Of a DNA stretch of 64,000 nucleotides, positions 16,167-25,244 are shown in pieces. The stretch's first letter is position 1. Each line of letters opens with the position of its first letter. Where the stretch lies: assembly GCF_052114605.1 (NCBI RefSeq), contig NZ_JBFRFB010000009.1, forward strand, positions 1 through 64,000, in the 5' to 3' direction. The translations under genes and the position numbers were made by a program. Below the pieces are notes generated by a model that did no database searches, had not been told where the DNA came from, and saw only the letters and a program-made list of their open reading frames with translations. The DNA comes from Microvirga sp052114605. GTDB lineage: Bacteria; Pseudomonadota; Alphaproteobacteria; Rhizobiales; Beijerinckiaceae.

Positions 16167-17552
16167 GTGATGTTCGGACGAAAGAAAAAGAACAACCTGA
16201 TGGCTGAGCACGAGGCCGAGGCGCTGGATCCCCAGCAGCCCCGTCTCTCCCCGCGCTCGCCCAGCGAGGCCATCAAGCCGTCGCTGGCTCCGCCGCCGCC
16301 CCCGAGGCTGCGCCGCCGCCGCAGGGGCATGCTCTCGCTCATGAGCGGGCTGATGACCCTGTTCGTCGCCCTGGCGATTGCCGGAATCTTCGGTTTCACC
16401 TTCCTGGAGCGTGAAGTCACTGCGGAGGGTCCGCTCCAGAGCGACAAGGTGGTCGTCATCCCGCGCAATACGGGCACCGGCGAGATCGCCAGCATCCTCA
16501 AGCAGGAGGGCGTGATCAACCAGCCGTTCCTGTTCGAGGCCTATGCCCTCATCAACCGGCAGCGCGGCCAGCTGAAGGCGGGCGAATTCCAGTTCAAGGC
16601 CGGCACCAGCATCGAGGACGCCATCGATACCCTGGTTCAGGGCAAGGCGATCCTTCACACCGTCACGGTGCCGGAAGGTCTCACGAGCGAGCAGATCGTG
16701 GCCCGGCTCTACGAGAACGAGACTCTCAGCGGCGACGTCCTTGAGACGCCTCGTGAGGGCACATTGCTGCCCGATACCTACAAGTTCGAGCGCGGCACCA
16801 CCCGCCAGCAGATCGTCAACACCATGCAGACGGCCCAGCGCCAGGCGCTCACGCAGATCTGGCAGCGCCGCTCGTCGGAACTGCCCATCAAGTCGCCGCA
16901 GGAGCTGACGATCCTCGCCTCCATCGTGGAGAAGGAAACGGGCCGTGCCGATGAGCGCACCCGCGTTGCGGGCGTGTTCATCAATCGCCTCATGCGCCGC
17001 ATGAAGCTGCAATCCGATCCCACCATCGTCTACGGTCTCGTGGGTGGAAAGGGCACCCTGGGCCGGGGCATTCTGCGTACCGAGATCGAGGCTGCCACGC
17101 CCTACAACACCTATGTGATCGAGGGCCTGCCTCCCGGCCCCATCGCCAATCCCGGCCGCGCCGCGCTCGAAGCGGTGGCCAACCCGTCGCGCACGAAGGA
17201 CCTCTACTTCGTCGCCGATGGTTCGGGCGGTCACGCTTTCGCCGAATCCTACGAGCAGCACCAGCGCAATGTGAGCCGCTGGCGCCAGCTCGAGAAGACG
17301 CGCGCCACAACCGAGCCGGCCGAGGTGGACCGTGTGGATCCGGAAACGGAAACGCGCGGCCAGGTCGATACCCCGAGCAACGTGGCTCAGGAGTTGCGCG
17401 GCACGGCCAACGCTCTTCCGGGCCCCCGGGCCGGCGGCCGCGGCCGTGGCTTCGATGCCAGCGAGGGGACGGACAAGGATCCGCTCAAGAACAAGACTTT
17501 CGATCTCTCGAATCCGAAGAATATTCCGAGCCTTCGCCCGCCAGGGCAGTAA
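16167..17552 (+). CDS. mltG: Endolytic murein transglycosylase MltG
   Basis: 461 residues: a Pro/Arg-rich cytoplasmic N-tail, one membrane segment (about 58-80, 'LMSGLMTLFVALAIAGIFGFTFL'), a LysM-like region and the YceG/MltG catalytic domain with 'LASIVEKETGRADER' (Glu255/257) and 'LQSDPTIVYGL'. It cuts nascent glycan strands and so sets their length. The last about 90 residues (Gly/Arg-rich 'GPRAGGRGRGFD', then 'LKNKTFDLSNPKNIPSLRPPGQ') go beyond the usual domain and look disordered. Start GTG 16167 or ATG 16170. The fab-mltG order is standard in this class. Confidence 0.93.
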   Translation: MMFGRKKKNNLMAEHEAEALDPQQPRLSPRSPSEAIKPSLAPPPPPRLRRRRRGMLSLMSGLMTLFVALAIAGIFGFTFLEREVTAEGPLQSDKVVVIPRNTGTGEIASILKQEGVINQPFLFEAYALINRQRGQLKAGEFQFKAGTSIEDAIDTLVQGKAILHTVTVPEGLTSEQIVARLYENETLSGDVLETPREGTLLPDTYKFERGTTRQQIVNTMQTAQRQALTQIWQRRSSELPIKSPQELTILASIVEKETGRADERTRVAGVFINRLMRRMKLQSDPTIVYGLVGGKGTLGRGILRTEIEAATPYNTYVIEGLPPGPIANPGRAALEAVANPSRTKDLYFVADGSGGHAFAESYEQHQRNVSRWRQLEKTRATTEPAEVDRVDPETETRGQVDTPSNVAQELRGTANALPGPRAGGRGRGFDASEGTDKDPLKNKTFDLSNPKNIPSLRPPGQ

Positions 17553-17587
17553 TCTCGTGCCGTGGGTTCATGAGTACAAAAAGATCG

Positions 17588-17625
17588 AGAGCCGGTTCCA
17601 TCTGCATGGAACCGGCTCTCTTCTT
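17588..17625 (+). terminator. Terminator after mltG
   Basis: The 13-bp stem 17588-17600/17607-17619 (agagccggttcca with tggaaccggctct, loop tctgca) is followed by cttctt. It ends the fabF-mltG transcript. Confidence 0.85.
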
Positions 17626-17731
17626 ATCTGCTGCGTCTTTTAACGCCTGAGGGATTGCTGATCGACTCCAGGAACGGCGCGCATTATGGTCGCGCCGATT
17701 TCAAGTGCCCGATGGTGTGGCGAGGTTTTCG

Positions 17732-18619
17732 ATGTCCATTGCGAGTATGACCGGCTTTGCCCGTGAAGCCGGCGTTACCGGTCCCTATCAATGGGCCTGG
17801 GAGATCAAGACGGTCAACGGGCGTGGGCTCGAGGTGAGGGTGAAAACCCCCTCCGGCTTCGACGCCTTGGGTGAGGAAGCGCGGGGCCAGATCCTCAAGG
17901 CGCTCACCCGTGGTCAGGGGCAGCTGAACCTCTCCCTGTCGAAGGCATCCTCCACGCCGAAGCTGCGCGTCAACCAGGAGGTTCTGCAATCCCTTCTGAC
18001 CGCGATCGGCAATCTGAACCTTCCCGGCAACGTGCAGCCTGCTTCGCTCGATGGTCTTCTCTCCGTGCGTGGTGTCGTCGATTACGAAGAGGACGCGACC
18101 GAACCGGGGCAGGACGAAGCGCTCTCCATAGCGCTGAAAAGCGCCGTGGGGCAGCTCGCCGAATCCCTGAAAGCCGCGCGGTTGAAGGAAGGGCAGGCGC
18201 TTGCCGCCGTTCTCAACCAGCAGCTCGACGGGATCGCGGCACTTGTCACTGAAGCCGATAACTCCCCGGCGCGTCAGCCCGAGGTTATCCGGGCGCGGCT
18301 GCAGGCGCAGATCGCGGAGCTCATCGACGGCAAGGCCGCGCTCGATCCCGCGCGGCTGCACCAGGAGGCCGTGTTGATCGCCGCCCGCGCCGATATCCGC
18401 GAGGAGATCGACCGCTTGAATGCCCATGTGGAATCAGCCCGCGGACTGCTCCAGGAGGGCGGCAGCGTTGGCCGTCGTCTCGACTTTCTGGCTCAGGAAT
18501 TCGGCCGCGAGGCGAATACTCTGTGCGCCAAGGCCAATGATGTCTCTCTCTCGCGAATTGGCCTTGAACTGAAAGCCGTTATCGAGCAATTCCGCGAGCA
18601 GGTTCAGAACGTGGAGTGA
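17732..18619 (+). CDS. yicC: YicC-family endoribonuclease
   Basis: 295 residues with the YicC/YloC N-terminal 'SMTGFAREAG' and 'WEIKTVNGRGLEVRVKTPSG' and the C-terminal DUF1732 part 'ADIREEIDRLNAHVESARGLLQEGGSVGRRLDFLAQEFGREANTL'. Members form hexameric RNases that take part in small-RNA and mRNA decay. The start at 17732 follows a cgagg site and begins just before the conserved SMTGFA; the frame opens further upstream without family similarity. gmk follows after 4 bases, a widespread pairing. Confidence 0.92.
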   Translation: MSIASMTGFAREAGVTGPYQWAWEIKTVNGRGLEVRVKTPSGFDALGEEARGQILKALTRGQGQLNLSLSKASSTPKLRVNQEVLQSLLTAIGNLNLPGNVQPASLDGLLSVRGVVDYEEDATEPGQDEALSIALKSAVGQLAESLKAARLKEGQALAAVLNQQLDGIAALVTEADNSPARQPEVIRARLQAQIAELIDGKAALDPARLHQEAVLIAARADIREEIDRLNAHVESARGLLQEGGSVGRRLDFLAQEFGREANTLCAKANDVSLSRIGLELKAVIEQFREQVQNVE

Positions 18620-18623
18620 TGCG

Positions 18624-19274
18624 GTGAGCGAAGTTTCCAAACCTCTGGTCGGCCGGCGCGGCCTCATCCTCATCCTGTCCTCGCCCTCCGGCGCGGGCAA
18701 GACCACGCTGACCCGCAGCCTTGTGGATGAGCGCGCGGGCGTTCTCTCCGTTTCCGTCACCACGCGCCCCAAGCGCGCGTCCGAGATCGAGGGCAAGCAT
18801 TACCACTTCATCCAGGTGGAAGAGTTTCTGGCGATGCGCGACCGCGACGAGTTGCTGGAATGGGCCGAGGTTCACGGCAATTTCTACGGCACGCCGCGCA
18901 AGTCGGTGGAGAAGACGCTCGCTTCCGGCCAGGATATGGTGTTCGACATCGACTATCAGGGCACGCGTCAGGTGCGCCAGAAGTTGCCGGACGATGTCGT
19001 GACGGTTTTCGTGCTGCCCCCGAGCTTCAAGGAGCTGAAGGCGCGTCTCGAACGCCGTGCCGAGGATGCGCCAGACGTCATCGCCAAGCGCCTCGCCAAT
19101 GCCCGCGTCGAGATGGAGCGTTGGGTCGAGTACGACTATGTGATCGTCAACGAAGACCTCGGTGACTCCTTCGAGAAGCTCAAGGCCATCCAGGCAGCCG
19201 AGCAATTGAAGCGTGACCGCCTCGTGGGATTATCCGAGTTCGTCGAAGGGCTTCTGTCGGAAAAGCTCGATTGA
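18624..19274 (+). CDS. gmk: Guanylate kinase
   Basis: 216 residues, GTG start with ggag at 18612-18615. P-loop 'LSSPSGAGKTTL', GMP-binding 'SVTTRPKR' and 'EIEGKHYHFI', and 'ANARVEMERWVEYDYVIVN'. It phosphorylates GMP to GDP. It lies 4 bases after yicC in the same operon. Confidence 0.96.
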   Translation: MSEVSKPLVGRRGLILILSSPSGAGKTTLTRSLVDERAGVLSVSVTTRPKRASEIEGKHYHFIQVEEFLAMRDRDELLEWAEVHGNFYGTPRKSVEKTLASGQDMVFDIDYQGTRQVRQKLPDDVVTVFVLPPSFKELKARLERRAEDAPDVIAKRLANARVEMERWVEYDYVIVNEDLGDSFEKLKAIQAAEQLKRDRLVGLSEFVEGLLSEKLD

Positions 19275-19277
19275 GCC

Positions 19278-19691
19278 ATGGCCGCTTCTGACGCTTCCCG
19301 CAGCATCGGCGCGGTAACGTTTCTCGTTCGTGACTATGAGGAGGCTATCGCCTACTTCACGCAAGCCCTGAGTTTTGCGGTCGTGACGGACACTCCACTC
19401 GGTGAAGATCGACGCTGGATCGTTGTTGCTCCTCCTGGAGGACCTGGGCTTATTCTCGTTAAGGCCGAGACGGCGGAGGAGAAAGCGCAGGTTGGACATC
19501 AGGCGGCAGGACGGGCCTTCCTTTTCCTCCACACCAATGACTTTCATCGCGATTACGACGCGATGTGGACACGCGGTGTTTCTTTCTGCGAGGCGCCGCG
19601 AAACGAGCCCTATGGTACGGTCGCTCTTTTTCGGGATCTTTACGGAAATTACTGGGACCTCAAGGGACCCCCGCAGGCAAAGTCTACCTAG
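19278..19691 (+). CDS. VOC-superfamily (glyoxalase-like) protein
   Basis: 137 residues of vicinal-oxygen-chelate fold: 'IGAVTFLVRDYEEAIAYFTQAL' opens the first beta-alpha-beta unit and 'EPYGTVALFRDLYGNYWDL' closes the second. Small metal-dependent enzymes and bleomycin-resistance-like binding proteins share this fold; the substrate is unknown. It starts 3 bases after gmk, so it is in that operon, and its stop overlaps the convergent rsmA stop by 4 bases. Confidence 0.8.
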   Translation: MAASDASRSIGAVTFLVRDYEEAIAYFTQALSFAVVTDTPLGEDRRWIVVAPPGGPGLILVKAETAEEKAQVGHQAAGRAFLFLHTNDFHRDYDAMWTRGVSFCEAPRNEPYGTVALFRDLYGNYWDLKGPPQAKST

Positions 19692-20545
19692 GACTTAGCC
19701 TTCATGGCATCGAAGGCATTGGCCAAAGCCACATAGCTTTCCACCGGCACGTTCTCGGCGCGGATCGTTTCCTCTAGCCCAGCCGCAGCGGTCATACCCG
19801 TGGGATCGGGCGTGATCGATTTCAGGCTCTGGCGCAGCATCTTGCGACGCTGGCCGAAGGCGGCACGCGTGACGGCCTCCAAGGCGCCGATACGGCAGGG
19901 GAGCGGCGAGGCTTTCGGTGTGAGGTGGACGATGCTCGATGTGATCTTTGGCGGCGGCACGAAGGCGGAGGGCGGCACGTCGAAGAGGATGCGCGCATCC
20001 GTTCGCCAGCCGCAGAGAACGCCGAGCCGGCCGTAATCCTTCGGATCGTCTTCCGTCGCCACGATGCGCTCGGCCACTTCACGCTGGAACATGAGGGTCA
20101 ATGAGGCCCACCAGGGCGGCCATTTCTCGACCGTCAGCCAGCCCGTCAGCAACGCCGTACCGACATTGTAGGGAAGGTTCGAGATGATGCGCACCAGCCC
20201 GTCGCCCGCCATGGGGCGCGGATCGAACTGGAGCGCATCCGCTTCGATCACCTCGAGGCGGCCGGGGTAATGATCGGAGATTTCCGCGAGCGCCGGGAGG
20301 CAGCGGCTGTCGCGCTCGATGGCGATGACCTTCTTCGCGCCCGCCGCCAGGATGGCACGGGTGAGGCCGCCTGGGCCGGGGCCGACCTCGATGACGGTTG
20401 CCTCTTCCAGCGGTCCTGCGGAGCGGGCGATGCGGCTCGTCAGGTTTAGATCGAACAGAAAGTTCTGGCCGAGCGACTTTTTGGCCATGAGGCCATGCGT
20501 GCGCACGACCTCACGTAGGGGGGGAAGATTGTCGATCTGGCTCAT
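19688..20545 (-). CDS. rsmA: 16S rRNA (A1518/A1519-N6) dimethyltransferase
   Basis: 285 residues. SAM-binding 'VIEVGPGPGGLTRAIL', 'KKSLGQNFLFD' at the N-terminus and catalytic 'ISNLPYNVGTALL' are all present. It dimethylates two adenines in helix 45 of 16S rRNA during 30S assembly. Its ATG overlaps the pdxA stop (ATGA, 4 bases), so pdxA and rsmA are translationally coupled. Confidence 0.96.
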   Translation of the reverse strand: MSQIDNLPPLREVVRTHGLMAKKSLGQNFLFDLNLTSRIARSAGPLEEATVIEVGPGPGGLTRAILAAGAKKVIAIERDSRCLPALAEISDHYPGRLEVIEADALQFDPRPMAGDGLVRIISNLPYNVGTALLTGWLTVEKWPPWWASLTLMFQREVAERIVATEDDPKDYGRLGVLCGWRTDARILFDVPPSAFVPPPKITSSIVHLTPKASPLPCRIGALEAVTRAAFGQRRKMLRQSLKSITPDPTGMTAAAGLEETIRAENVPVESYVALANAFDAMKAKS

Positions 20546-21573
20546 GATTTCGCGCCCTTTGGCTTCGCAGCCTTTCCCAGGCGGGCGGCAAGCTTGATGG
20601 CGGCGATCAGGCTGTCGGGACGGGCGATGCCCTTGCCTGCGATGTCAAAGGCCGTGCCGTGATCGGGCGATGTGCGCACGAAGGGCAGGCCCAGGGTCAC
20701 ATTCACCGCCTCGTCGAAGGCGATGGTCTTGATCGGAATGAGAGCCTGATCGTGGTACATGGCCAGCGCCGCATCGTAAGTTTTGCGGGCGCGGGCATGG
20801 AACATGGTGTCCGCCGGAAGCGGACCGGCGACCTCGATGCCGTCGGCGCGAAGGATATCGACCGCAGGTGCGATGATGTTCTGGTCCTCCTTGCCCATAG
20901 AGCCGCTCTCGCCTGCATGCGGATTGAGCCCCGCCAGGGCAAGCCGCGGCTTGGCCAGACCGAACCGCTCCCGAAGCTCACGCGCTACGATCCGCCCTGT
21001 AAGAACGATGAGATCCGTCGTGAGATCCGTCGGCACCCTGGAAAGCGCGACATGCACGGTGACAGGCACGACGGCAAGTTCCTCGCTCCAGAGCATCATG
21101 ACGGGATGATAGGTCTTGCTACCGCCGCCGGCGGCAAGGTCCGCGAGAAACTCTGTGTGGCCAGGATGCCTGAAGCCGGCATCGTAGAGGACATGTTTCG
21201 CAATCGGGTTAGTGACGAGGGCTGCCGCATCACCGCTTTGCACGAGGCTGACCGCTCTCTCGATGGACTCGATCACGGATGGAGTCCAGGCCGCGTCGGG
21301 CTTTCCGGGAATGGCCGCGACTCTGGCGGTCAGCGGAACGATCGGCAGGGCCTGCGCGAAGGTCGAAACGATGCCTGATGGTTGGACGGATGTGATGGGA
21401 ACGTTCCAACCATGATCCTTTGCAATCCGCTCCATATGAGCGGGATCGGCAATAACCGCGAAGGGCGGAAGGTGCTCCTCGTTTCGCTGGAGCCAGGCTT
21501 TCAGGGTCAGTTCCGGTCCGATGCCTGCAGGGTCGCCCTGGGTCAGCAGGAGAGGACGCTCAAGGCCGGCCAC
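20542..21573 (-). CDS. pdxA: 4-hydroxythreonine-4-phosphate dehydrogenase
   Basis: 343 residues from a GTG at 21573, which shares one base with the lptD stop (TAGTG); the longer frame to 21750 lies inside lptD and has no family similarity. Visible: 'LLTQGDPAGIGPE', metal-site His in 'RHPGHTEFLADL' and 'YHDQALIPIKT', and 'AGLNPHAGE'. It oxidises 4-phosphohydroxy-L-threonine in pyridoxal phosphate synthesis. The lptD-pdxA-rsmA order is widely conserved. Confidence 0.94.
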   Translation of the reverse strand: MAGLERPLLLTQGDPAGIGPELTLKAWLQRNEEHLPPFAVIADPAHMERIAKDHGWNVPITSVQPSGIVSTFAQALPIVPLTARVAAIPGKPDAAWTPSVIESIERAVSLVQSGDAAALVTNPIAKHVLYDAGFRHPGHTEFLADLAAGGGSKTYHPVMMLWSEELAVVPVTVHVALSRVPTDLTTDLIVLTGRIVARELRERFGLAKPRLALAGLNPHAGESGSMGKEDQNIIAPAVDILRADGIEVAGPLPADTMFHARARKTYDAALAMYHDQALIPIKTIAFDEAVNVTLGLPFVRTSPDHGTAFDIAGKGIARPDSLIAAIKLAARLGKAAKPKGAKS

Positions 21574-24119
21574 TAGTTGGCGATACCTTCTTGCCCAGAT
21601 TCGGAGCCGTCCAGTCTCTGGGAGATGTTGGCTTCGCCCAGCGTCCGCAGCTCGAGGCGCAGCATCACCGTGTGGTTCTGGTTCTTCTCGCCGGCTGTGG
21701 TCGTCAGAGCCTGCGGGGTCATGATGTAATTGACCGTGAAGGTGGTGCACTCATCCATATAGCCAACGCCCAGTGACATGGAGCTGACATAAGCCGTTTC
21801 CTGCCTGTTGTAGACGGCATTGGGATTGGTGGCATACTGGATGGCATAGTTCTCTTTGGCGAGCAGGTAACGATCGAGATCGAGCAGCACCGAACCCGAG
21901 AGGAACCAGTTTGGCGTCACGTTCCAGGTGGCAGAGCCGAGCAGGCCTTCGCGGCGGCGTGGGAAGCCGATCTCCGGCTGCGCCGCGTAGCGTGCATAGG
22001 TCAGCGAGGTCGAAAGCGGCAGATAAGGGTTGAAATTGGCCCTGACGCCAGCTTCGACGCGATTGAGGCTGAAGTCGTCCTGGTCGAACCGCGCGCGAGA
22101 GACGAAAGAGAAGTTTGAGTTGGGCGAAACTTGCAGGCGGCCGACATAGTCGGAAGCGCGGGAATCGAGGCCCGAATCCAGGCCCACATTGGCCAGATCG
22201 GGCTGGCGGAACGAGTTGCGGCCGGCAATCTGATAGGACTGACCGAACAATACGTTCGCATAGAAATTGTCGGCGCCGGTGACCGTGTACTGGATGCCGA
22301 GGTTCGCGCGAACGCCACCTTCCGCACGGTCATAGCCGGAGTACTTGTCCCAATCGAAAAGGGATGTATCGTCGAAGATGAGGCTCTGCGCATCCTCATT
22401 GGGAAGGTGGCCGATCTTGGTCTCGTTCGGACGGGCGATGATCTGGGCGATGGGCTCGATCACCTGGCGGCCCGAGGTGCCGAGATCGGCGACGAAGGGA
22501 TAGCGGTATTCGAGGCCGACGGCCGGCATAGCCCGGAACAGGTAATCGTCCTCGTCCTGGAGGTAGTTGCCGAGATTGGCGTTCTGGTAACCGTTGAAAT
22601 CCGGAGCGATCCAGAAATTGTCGGCTCGAAGATAGGCGAAGGGCGTCCAGACCTGACCAGCCGGATCGACGAACTCGCGACGCCACGACGCCATGACGGA
22701 AGCGCGGGAGGTCGAGCCGCTGATGCCGCGGACCAGGCACTGCTCAGGCTCGAAGATGACGCAGGTCTGGTAAATGCCGAAATTAGCCCGATTGGAGGTA
22801 GTCAAAGGCTCAAACTGAGCGGCCTCACGGGTTAGGCTGGTGACATTCACATTGATGTCGAACTCGCCGCCAATGACGGGAGGAGTGATGCGCTTGTCGT
22901 AGTCGAGGACCGGGGCAACGACAGGCAACTGCTTCTGCCAGTCCTGCGTCGACAAGCCCTGGAAATAATAGCCGCGCATGTCGAAGAATGAGCGGTCGCC
23001 CTGGCCCTGCAGATACAGGGTCGAGATAGCTTCCCTCAGGTAGATCGTACTGATGCTCTCGCTGCGGATGCTGTAGTTCGTCAGGAACCACTTGTCCGAG
23101 ACCAGGGCGATATCCCAGCCCCAGGTCCAGCGGTCGTTGAGGTAGAACTTGCCGGTCGTTTCCAGCGAACCGCGGAACTCCCGATCCCCAGGCCCATAGG
23201 GGCTGTCCAGGAAGGCGTCTGGGTCGAGCTGCGAAATCCCCGCCACGCGGATGTTATAGGACCCGGTCTCAAGACGATGCCGCCACTCGGCTTGGCCGAG
23301 AAGTCCCTGGCGCGTAAGAGCGGTCGGCGTCACTGTCAGGTCGTAATTGGGAGCGATGGCCCAGAAAAATGGGACGCCTAACCCGAAACCGAGAGTATTC
23401 GAAACAACGTAACGGGGCGAAAGGAAGCCTGTCTTGCGCTTGACCGTGGGGTCCGGCGTCCAGAAATAGGGCAGATAGGCCACGGGCAGGCCGAGGATCT
23501 CGAGGGTTGCATCCTCGTAATAGATCGTCTGCTCGCTGTTGTTGTGAATGATCTTGGCGGCCTTCACCTGCCAGAGGGGCGGCCGTTCCGGATTGTCCTT
23601 GCACGGTTCGCAGGCCGTGTAGGTGCCCCGTTCGAAGGTCGTCGTCTCGCCGCCGGCGCGCTCGGCGCGGGGAGCCGAGAAGCGGGTCGTGACCGGACGG
23701 CCATTGTCGACCGTGCTCTGTACCACCCGAAGCGAATCGATGAAGCCGTTCTTGAAGTCGTCTGTCAGCTCGAAGCGGTCGCCCGTGACGACCGCGCCGC
23801 TGGCGTCCGTCAGCCGGGCATTGCCATCGGCGAAGACGCGGCCGGTATTGCGGTCATAGGTTACCCGGTCGGCCTGCAGGGTCCGGCCCTGGTAATTCAT
23901 CTGGACGTCGCCGGAGGCGGCAATGGTGTTCCGGTCGTTGTCGTAGACGATTTCCTTGGCGTCGACGAGGAGGCGGTCCTCCCCGGACTGGGACTGAGCA
24001 CGAGCACTGAGGGTGTCATTCAGCGACTGGGCAAGGGCCGACCCTGACCCTGCGGCACATAAAAGTGCCACAGCGATCGCAGATATCGCGACCGATGTCT
24101 TGAGCCGTTGAATCCCCAC
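21573..24119 (-). CDS. lptD: LPS-assembly outer-membrane protein LptD
   Basis: 848 residues: signal peptide to about residue 30 ('AGSGSALAQS'), an OstA/LptA-like N-domain (about 45-170, 'LVDAKEIVYDNDRNTIAASGDVQMNYQGRTL' region) and a large C-terminal barrel. It forms the outer-membrane LPS translocon with LptE. Cysteines occur at 'TACEPCKDN' (two), 'YQTCVIFEPEQC' (two) and near the C-terminus ('MDECTTF'), so the disulfide layout differs from E. coli. The gene is followed directly by pdxA and preceded by lptG. Confidence 0.94.
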   Translation of the reverse strand: MGIQRLKTSVAISAIAVALLCAAGSGSALAQSLNDTLSARAQSQSGEDRLLVDAKEIVYDNDRNTIAASGDVQMNYQGRTLQADRVTYDRNTGRVFADGNARLTDASGAVVTGDRFELTDDFKNGFIDSLRVVQSTVDNGRPVTTRFSAPRAERAGGETTTFERGTYTACEPCKDNPERPPLWQVKAAKIIHNNSEQTIYYEDATLEILGLPVAYLPYFWTPDPTVKRKTGFLSPRYVVSNTLGFGLGVPFFWAIAPNYDLTVTPTALTRQGLLGQAEWRHRLETGSYNIRVAGISQLDPDAFLDSPYGPGDREFRGSLETTGKFYLNDRWTWGWDIALVSDKWFLTNYSIRSESISTIYLREAISTLYLQGQGDRSFFDMRGYYFQGLSTQDWQKQLPVVAPVLDYDKRITPPVIGGEFDINVNVTSLTREAAQFEPLTTSNRANFGIYQTCVIFEPEQCLVRGISGSTSRASVMASWRREFVDPAGQVWTPFAYLRADNFWIAPDFNGYQNANLGNYLQDEDDYLFRAMPAVGLEYRYPFVADLGTSGRQVIEPIAQIIARPNETKIGHLPNEDAQSLIFDDTSLFDWDKYSGYDRAEGGVRANLGIQYTVTGADNFYANVLFGQSYQIAGRNSFRQPDLANVGLDSGLDSRASDYVGRLQVSPNSNFSFVSRARFDQDDFSLNRVEAGVRANFNPYLPLSTSLTYARYAAQPEIGFPRRREGLLGSATWNVTPNWFLSGSVLLDLDRYLLAKENYAIQYATNPNAVYNRQETAYVSSMSLGVGYMDECTTFTVNYIMTPQALTTTAGEKNQNHTVMLRLELRTLGEANISQRLDGSESGQEGIAN

Positions 24120-24151
24120 GCTTAACCCACGTCCCTTATATGAGAACGGGG

Positions 24152-25240
24152 TCAGCCGTCCTCTTGGTATAATAATGCCAAGGTTCCTAAAAGACTGCCT
24201 ACTACAGCAGGGAACCAGGCTGCAACTCCCGAGCTGATGATGCCGGAGGCACCAAGCTCCGCCATAAGCTCAGTGGCGACATAAAGCATGAACCCAGCAG
24301 CGACGCCACCCAGAACTAACATTGCTACACCGCCAAATCGAAAGAATCTTAATGAGACGGAAGCGGCTACGAAAACCATCGCGATGAACAGCAGAGGGCG
24401 GGCCATCAACAGGTCGTAATGCAGTTGGTATGTGGTGGCGTTGATATCCGAATTTTTCAGGCGATCGATGGTGTCCGGCAAATCCCAGAAAGGCACTGAA
24501 TCAGGGTCGATGAAGCTCTGACGGAGCTGCGATGGCTGGAGGCTGGAGGCGATCAGATAGCGATCATGTGATTGGGGTTCCTCCGTGGCCGAAAGGACAC
24601 GGGCATCCTTCAACTCCCAGAACCCTTCATGAAGGGTCGCTTCCTTCGACTCAATTCGATGAGTGAAGGCTCCGGCATCGTCGAACATATAGATCGTGAC
24701 ACCCACCAGCGTCGCCGAATCGTTGAGGCTTCCGTCTGCCCGAAACACGGCTTGCCCGTCCTGGCTCTTCTGACGCAGCCAGATGACCTTCTCGGAGACC
24801 TGGCCTGATCGGGAGGCGAAGGCCTTGGCTTCCAGGTCGGAGGCCTGCTGCTTCAAATGGGCGGAAACAGGGTTGTAGACCGTGACGGACAGGATCCCGA
24901 GGGTCAGGGCCACCAGCAATCCCGGTTGAAGAAACTGCCAGGCGGAGACGCCGGCAGCGCGGGCTACCACGAGTTCCAGCTTACGGCTGAGCTGAAGCAG
25001 GGCCGCCATGCTTCCGAAGAGAACGGCGAATGGCATGACCTGCTCGGCAATGGCCGGAGTACGGAACAGGGCCAGCTGGGCCATGAGGGCAGGGGTGGCA
25101 TTCTCCGTGTCGCCCGCGCGGCGCATCAGCTCCACGAAATCCAGGGTGTAGACGAGGGTGAAGACCGTCGCGAAGACGATGAAGATCGTCTTGATGAACT
25201 GACGGGAGAAATAGAGTCCGAGGGTGCGCCCGATCAGCAT
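24152..25240 (-). CDS. lptG: LPS export ABC transporter permease LptG
   Basis: 362 residues with the six-helix LptF/G layout: two to three helices at the N-terminus ('FIKTIFIVFATVFTLVYTLDFVELM'), a periplasmic beta-jellyroll (about 140-260) and three C-terminal helices. With LptF and LptB it extracts LPS from the inner membrane. The start at 25240 (MLIGRTLGLYFSRQF) is 4 bases after the lptF stop; the open frame to 25288 runs into lptF and is not family-like. lptB and lptC are not in the window. Confidence 0.92.
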   Translation of the reverse strand: MLIGRTLGLYFSRQFIKTIFIVFATVFTLVYTLDFVELMRRAGDTENATPALMAQLALFRTPAIAEQVMPFAVLFGSMAALLQLSRKLELVVARAAGVSAWQFLQPGLLVALTLGILSVTVYNPVSAHLKQQASDLEAKAFASRSGQVSEKVIWLRQKSQDGQAVFRADGSLNDSATLVGVTIYMFDDAGAFTHRIESKEATLHEGFWELKDARVLSATEEPQSHDRYLIASSLQPSQLRQSFIDPDSVPFWDLPDTIDRLKNSDINATTYQLHYDLLMARPLLFIAMVFVAASVSLRFFRFGGVAMLVLGGVAAGFMLYVATELMAELGASGIISSGVAAWFPAVVGSLLGTLALLYQEDG

Positions 25241-25244
25241 TGTC

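Noticed and set aside
16092..17261. 389-codon frame antisense to mltG
   Set aside because: No family features; mltG has its full catalytic motif and a terminator.
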